The notes under the pieces were generated by a model. The model did no database searches. It saw only the letters and a program-made list of their open reading frames with translations, and was not told the DNA's origin. Positions 6,230-11,041 of a DNA stretch of 11,041 bases are shown in pieces. Position 1 is the stretch's first letter; every line of letters begins with the position of its first letter. The position numbers and the translations under genes are program-made. The DNA comes from Saccoglossus kowalevskii (Eukaryota > Hemichordata > Enteropneusta > Harrimaniidae): positions 110,561 through 121,601 of the forward strand of contig NW_003124907.1 in the NCBI RefSeq assembly GCF_000003605.2, written 5' to 3'.

Positions 6230-8459
6230 TTTCAGAAAGTGGCTATTGAGACGAGGATCAACAGGTCAACTATAATGAGATATTGCTTCCTACTATACGT
6301 TAATAAGCATTATTGATTGTTTATTTCATGATTGAAAGACTCGAAAAATTATAATAATTAAAGATAACCGACTGGCATCCATCTTGTTTTTTTGAAAAAT
6401 GTGGTTTCTTCGACAGGATTTGTCGGTTTCTGTTCAAACTCGATGTCCTTGATGATTTGTTTTGTGTTCGAATCCAAAATGACAATTTTTTTTTCTCTTC
6501 AAATTATACAATCATGCTTTTTGGCCATACTACTATATTTCTGTACATGGGCCCAGACAAAGGAAATTTAGTTTGGATACACAAAATGCATGAATAGCTT
6601 ATCCTGTAATTTCTGATACTAGACCAGCCATTTATTCACTCTGAATTACCGACTATGCTTTTGGTCTGTAACTTTATTTTCATAATGAATAACATTTCCC
6701 CTAATTCCAACAGGGAATTATAAATGGCTTGTTAAATAGGTATGCTTGTGGCTGCATACCAGCACAGCACAGCCACCAATAAGTTGTACAGTTAGAGTAG
6801 AAAGGTGCTAGCCACGCCACTAGATCAAATATTATTATTAAATATTAATGACGGCCTTAATTCCTCTTACACTGGATAATCATAGCATAGGATAATTACA
6901 TTTTAAAGAACATATTTGATTTATCAGAGTAATGAATAAAGTAAAAGTTACATTTGCATATTAATTACAATCCGCGAAAATACATGTAAACAAACAGTGG
7001 TTATTGGTATTGTAAACACTTCTTACTATTTTGTAAAATCTGTGTGTTTTAATCCAGCAGTACTCGTACATAAATATTATGTTTCCCAAGCTCTGAATAT
7101 AAGCTAATTTGTTATCATGTCATTCAATGTAAATACAACTGCTGAATGAGTAATACGAATAGGTGTTTGTTGAGGTGACACAATCAACCAGACTGTGCAT
7201 AAAATCTCGGCTACTTTTACTGTGGTCTCATGAGGCTTGCATTGCACACACAAATGCGACCCTCCCCTAAACACTTGCATGAAAATCACCGACCCACAGC
7301 CAAAAACACCCACCTACCTCCCTCTGTACTTTCTGTCCAGTCCCTTAGTAGTGTATATGTATAACTTGAACACTGTTTGCAGAGAAAACATGAAAAAAGA
7401 TACAGTAATATAACTATGTTGACAGTTCTGTCACTGAGCTGTCATTGGTGGACATGCGTGAATGGATTCTTACCTCGTCTATACCTGTCAGAGAATGTGT
7501 CATAACATGTGACTATTTGTTTATATCATAATATTGACAACGTATTCTTCACATCGTGTATGTTGGCAAAATCTCTCAAGTTTGGCAATGTTAATATTTT
7601 GAAGCATATGATTAAACAACTATCGTTAGGATAAGTAATGTTTCACAGATTGATGTTTCAATAAATTGTTGACTACTCAATTATTTTGGATTAAGGTCTA
7701 TTGTGAAATAGTGATCTGACAAACTATTAAACAAAAGCATGTTGACGTCTCCAGTACAGTAAACGGAATTTTACAATGACATAAAGTTCAACGAATCCTC
7801 GGATAACTACTGATCAGAGTATATAAAATGTATCGTTCATGAATTTTGTGTTGTAGAAACTACAAATAAATAGCAATGTGAGACATTATTCATAGGTTGG
7901 TGCGTTTTGTGTTGGATATTGATCTTATAGGACGTATACACGCATGTGAACAACAACATTATTTATATTAGTTTAAACGCTCTAACATTAGCTAGGCTCT
8001 TTATGTGTTTTGTGTATAACCAGTGTGTATATAAGTAGAATAACAATAAATATTATGTGTATGTTATCCTTCACACCAAACTACATATACTGGTGCATTC
8101 GTTACATTCAAACTTGACAAAGGAACAATACGTAATGGCGGAATGTTAAAATATAAGTAAAATATAAAGTAAAAGTAAAATATCGATTGTACTATATGTA
8201 TATGTATATGGTATAACATGTTGAATCGTGTCATTATTGTCTAATTAACTGAACATGTACACATCAACCGTGTTTCCGACATCTCTAGATTATGCATTTA
8301 CAGTGACATCAATGAAAAGAAAGCAAGTTGATACATGTCAGACTACGTTTCAGTTTTGTTGTTAAAATAAACGCTGACTTAAGGGTTCTCAGAGCGATAA
8401 AATATACGACTGTGATCAACTACATGGAACTGAATAAGACAACCATACGACCATCACTA
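6230..8459. other. Central divergent intergenic region; no gene recognised
   Basis: AT-rich, with no frame that matches a known family. The most protein-like stretch is a 46-codon minus-strand frame (6498-6358) ending in TAA; it has no ATG and no good splice acceptor. A 69-codon minus-strand frame at 7313-7104 is also unrecognised. TATA-like words (for example near 7525 on the minus strand and near 8396 on the plus strand) cannot be tied to a start site. Confidence 0.4.
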
Positions 8460-8512
8460 ACCAATTTCATGATATAACCGACACGACTGAATGTACTGAG
8501 CAAGCTCTGCAG
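8460..8512 (+). other. Candidate 3' end of the 5' non-coding exon of copy B, with donor
   Basis: AAGCTCTGCAG is followed by the donor-like GTATTTATAATCG, with GT at 8513-8514. It is the counterpart of the motif at 5388 on the minus strand. Upstream sequence shows weaker similarity to the copy A side (TTTCATGATAT against TTTCACGACAT; CGACACG against CCACACG). Splicing to 9947 would remove about 1.4 kb, including the SINE-like segment. A TATA-like GATAAAATATA lies near 8396-8406. The exon start is not defined. Confidence 0.4.
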
Positions 8513-8593
8513 GTATTTATAATCGTATTATATTATATTATTATAAGTATTTATATCAAATACAGATATATCATATATATAAGAGATATAACT

Positions 8594-8680
8594 GTTAGTC
8601 GCCTAATACGGGATTTGAACCCTACATTTTAGTATATGCTAGACTCTTATGCCAACCATTGTACTATACTTTGCACCAAC
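8594..8680 (-). mobile_element. tRNA-like segment, likely SINE head or tRNA relic
   Basis: On the minus strand an A-box-like TAGTACAATGG (8666-8656) is followed 34 bases later by a B box GGTTCAAATCC (8621-8611), close to tRNA spacing. The sequence between can form a weak anticodon-like stem. The T stem keeps only three G-C pairs and the acceptor ends do not pair, so this is not a working tRNA. An AT-rich tail follows on the minus strand (8589 down to about 8520). That layout, a Pol III promoter head plus simple tail, is typical of tRNA-derived SINEs. No target-site duplication or second copy was identified in the window. Confidence 0.5.
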
Positions 8681-8700
8681 CAGCTGACAATACTGATCTC

Positions 8701-9535
8701 GAAGTAGACCTCAATACATAGGTAGAATACTCATTAGAAATATCGTACAGAGATTTACTGACAACTTATACTGCGTGTTGACTTGTATCGTGGATAGAAT
8801 ACCATCATTTTCATGTTGATGCGAGTTCATTACTATCATTGTTCAATGACAAGAATTGCGAAATCAGTGACAGTGTCAAATTACACGATGTAACCATAGA
8901 ATTTTGTTTGGCGTCCGATATATCAAATGTGAACAACCATGACTTGTGTATAGACTTTTAACATTGTATTAACAACAATTCCTTGCTAATCTATTATTAA
9001 AGTTATAAATACGTTTATCGTTATTCTAATTAGTGTGTACTAATTTGTTTATTCGAATCGAACGTTTTTATGGACTATAATACTTAGTGACGCCATCTGT
9101 GAACAACGCTATATGTTCACATCCAACAGAAGGATTTGAATCCAGTTTCAATGAACAAGATTTATTTCATTATAATTCCGAAGAGACGCAAAATACATTG
9201 CATGCATATAATAAGTTATTTATTTAGGTGAATGCGAAATTGATTTGTACTTGCCAGTAAGACGGCATATATGCAATAACGATATAATGACACTAGATTA
9301 ATATGCATACGAAAACATTGTGGCCATTCACTGCAGTCAGCATGAACATGTGCCGTGGTGTTACAAAATGCTCGGACGAAATGGATAACGCTACACAAGA
9401 TGAGTAAATCCTTCATGAATTTGATATTTTGTTCATTTCTGATATTCGTATCGTAGCCTTTAAACGAAAACACCAACGTCGGAAACTTAATTTTTGGTAC
9501 TTCGACAATCGTTCTGTGTTTTTTTTTCATTTGCA
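8701..9535. other. No gene recognised; putative 5' UTR intron of copy B
   Basis: AT-rich sequence lying between the candidate 5' exon end at 8512 and the acceptor at 9947. Overlapping open frames near 9216-9707 on both strands have low-complexity, T-rich composition and no domain. Confidence 0.35.
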
Positions 9536-9541
9536 TAAAGT

Positions 9542-9560
9542 ATTACCATTACCATTACCA
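9542..9560. repeat. (ATTACC)3 short tandem repeat
   Basis: Three ATTACC units plus one base. Confidence 0.85.
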
Positions 9561-9947
9561 AGTACTCCCTGCTCACCAAAAGCAATGTTTTTTTTCACGG
9601 CCACGACCATTTTAACTCGTGTTAAATTTATTTTAGTTTTTATTTATATTTCAAGCTATATTCTTTTGTTCACAACTGTTCGCAACCAATTACGGTCCAT
9701 CAATTAAGTCCGTGATATATACAAACTACAAAAATGACCACAAGACATGCGTGAAACAAATATATATCAGGTACAAATTACAATTCGGTTTATCAAATAA
9801 AATCTGAATCTACAGTCCTGTAATATAGTGTAAATCCACCATCATGAAAACTGCAATACTGAATAGGTGTATTTTTTTTGACCAGAGGTCGTTTGACTAT
9901 GGATTTCGATTGCCTTTTCATTTCTTAATGATTATTCTCTTTAACAG
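9561..9947 (+). other. Upstream region of copy B, ending in the acceptor
   Basis: AT-rich with several T runs. It ends in the pyrimidine-rich acceptor at 9946-9947. A CAG-GTACAA donor-like word at 9768-9775 is another possible 5' exon end. No similarity to the copy A upstream region was seen here. Confidence 0.35.
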
Positions 9948-9992
9948 GTTTACTACGCATTCAAGTTCGCAATACAATCATTTATCTTAAGC
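9948..9992 (+). other. 5' UTR part of the ATG exon, copy B, with splice acceptor
   Basis: The sequence ATTCTCTTTAACAG ends with AG at 9946-9947. A pyrimidine-rich tract before it makes a good acceptor. It leaves 45 untranslated bases before the ATG at 9993, close to the 43 or 40 bases seen in copy A. Without transcript data an unspliced 5' UTR running through this point is also possible. Confidence 0.6.
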
Positions 9993-10321
9993 ATGTTGCC
10001 ACACATCGTCTTGGTACTATGGCTGTATATGCAGGTCATAACCATCAACTGCACGGCAAACCTACCAGCCTTGAAGAAAGATTACTGCATAATTGGTGCT
10101 GGACCATCAGGACTACAGTTAGGTTATTTCTTACATAAAGCCGGAAGAGACTACTTGATCTTTGAGCGAACCAATTCATCTGGTGCATTCTTCATGGACT
10201 ATCCAAGACACAGGACAATGATAAGTATCAATAAACGGAATACCGGCAAAACAAATAAGGAGTTCAATTTGAGACACGATTGGAATTCTCTGCTAAGCGA
10301 CGATGACAGTTTGCAAATGAG
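9993..10321 (+). CDS. FOXRED2: FOXRED2-like ER flavoprotein, copy B, coding exon 1 (partial)
   Basis: This is the first coding exon of the second FOXRED2-like gene, on the opposite strand from copy A and pointing away from it. It has 109 codons plus AG of a split Arg-110, then a GTAAAA donor at 10322. It carries the signal peptide ([15 protein letters not shown]), the NCT sequon, the FAD motif GAGPSG (35-40), the Glu-58 position and the [15 protein letters not shown] end. It matches copy A at 308 of 329 bases and 100 of 110 residues. Eight of the ten replacements fall before residue 27; the other two are T62S and I68M. There are no stops or indels, so the copy looks functional here. Copy A has exon 2 at 769 bases after the donor; the same spacing puts exon 2 of copy B near 11091, about 50 bases past the window end. 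Confidence 0.92.
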
Positions 10322-11041
10322 GTAAAAATCAGCATTGTTTTTTGTTGTACTTGAATAATGTTATGTGAACTGTAGATATTGAGTCATAGTTGAGTATTAC
10401 ATGACTAGCTATCATATCCCTTAGGGTGTTGTCATTATATCGTTTGGAAATCTATGGAACGTGAATGAACGTTTTTGAGCAAATTACAAATATGAGAGAA
10501 ACAAACATTATAAAGAAAGCATTTAGGCACCCAGAATTATAGATCTTGTGCAAATTAGATTTTTTTCATGGGAGAAGGCATTGTTGAGAGCCCTCATGAT
10601 GGCCAGTTTGTTTGTACAGTTAATATATTTAAAGCATTAGTTGCATAAGCTGCGTAATTATAAAAAAAAAATGTTATATTAGTATTACATAACTACATAT
10701 GCAATTTTATAATATATGGCATCTACGTTGACTAGTCGAGGCAAGCGGGCACTGCTGATCAGTTGATTTTGAGACTGTCAAAAATCTTTATATGTGGAAT
10801 GAATGTGGGAAGGGGAAATATAAAACAGTACGAGAATATGCGCAACGTAAAAAGTGACACGTCACAACGTCTGTCAACAAACACTCATTTAAGAAGATTT
10901 GCACTGACCTCAGAATAACGGTATGGTCATTACATACAGTGTATGTGATTGTTCCTGGAAGACAAGCCAGCTTGATCATTCAAGCTAACACTTAATTTTT
11001 TTTCAAAATGGAATTATTTTATCCATGTTTATTTCATTTAT
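10322..11041 (+). other. Intron 1 of copy B (5' 720 bp; continues past the window)
   Basis: The intron begins with a GTAAAAATCA donor matching copy A. Matching blocks follow at about 10480-10550, 10709-10762 and 10795-10820, and from 10860 to about 10975. All are colinear with intron 1 of copy A. No exon 2 sequence appears before the window ends, as expected from the 769-base intron in copy A. Confidence 0.8.
10898..10966 (+). other. Conserved intron 1 block, copy B
   Basis: This is the partner of the copy A block at 4012-4080, about 86% identical over 69 bases and at the same 576-base offset from the donor. The antisense acceptor context is kept, in changed form (GTCTTCCAG on the minus strand, AG at 10956-10955). 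Intron 1 sequence on either side is much more diverged. Confidence 0.55.

Noticed and set aside
6358-6498. A 46-codon minus-strand frame with a protein-like composition, ending TAA
   Set aside because: It has no ATG and no pyrimidine-tract acceptor, lies beside a nine-base A run, and matches no family I know. A frame this long is expected by chance in several kb of six-frame AT-rich DNA.
7468-7476. Strong minus-strand donor GAG-GTAAGA with a TATA-like word about 50 bases upstream, as a 5' exon of copy A
   Set aside because: No counterpart upstream of copy B, and the implied exon is very short. The 5388 motif is better supported.
8594-8680. A functional tRNA gene
   Set aside because: The boxes are present, but the acceptor ends do not pair and the T stem keeps only three pairs, so only a relic or SINE head is claimed.
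1-11041. Bacterial or phage features, CRISPR, operons or a new multi-gene system
   Set aside because: Spliced animal-type genes and long non-coding stretches dominate. No repeat-spacer array, clustered short-spaced frames or phage-type genes are present.

Overview
The window looks like nuclear DNA from an animal. It is AT-rich, mostly non-coding, and its recognisable coding sequence lies in short exons with GT-AG splice sites. I cannot name the phylum from sequence alone. No bacterial operon, CRISPR array, intact tRNA or rRNA is visible.

The recognisable genes are two copies of a FOXRED2-like gene, placed head to head. FOXRED2 (ERFAD) is an ER-lumenal FAD/NADPH flavoprotein of ER-associated degradation. 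Copy A runs leftwards from an ATG at 4985. It has three coding exons (4985-4657, 3887-3714, 3002-2751) that splice in frame, all with phase-2 junctions, giving the first 252 residues. Copy B runs rightwards from an ATG at 9993 and shows only its first coding exon (9993-10321) before the window ends. Its first exon is identical to that of copy A at 308 of 329 bases and 100 of 110 residues. Both copies share a splice acceptor about 43-45 bases before the ATG. They also share intron 1 sequence at matching distances from the donor, so this is a DNA-level duplication with inversion, not a retrocopy. The rest of each gene, including any ER-retention tail, lies outside the window.

Region by region: 1-2750 has no recognisable exon. 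It is intron 3 of copy A or what follows a truncated copy, and holds a CpG-rich block with degenerate repeats (about 860-1160) and a cluster of GCGGTCGG octamers with a perfect palindrome (2301-2432). 2751-4985 is copy A. 4986-9992 is the divergent intergenic region. It holds candidate 5' non-coding exon ends for both genes (5389 on -, 8512 on +), a 66-bp tandem duplication, a few microsatellites, two compact hairpins, and a degenerate tRNA-like segment (8594-8680, minus strand) that resembles a SINE head. 9993-11041 is exon 1 and most of intron 1 of copy B.

I see no new multi-gene system. The most informative signals come from comparing the two copies. In exon 1, the first 26 codons carry ten base changes, all in replaced codons and none silent. 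The remaining 83 codons carry nine silent changes and only two replacements. A 69-bp intron 1 block is about 86% identical and sits at the same offset in both copies. A donor-like motif upstream of each ATG is also shared.
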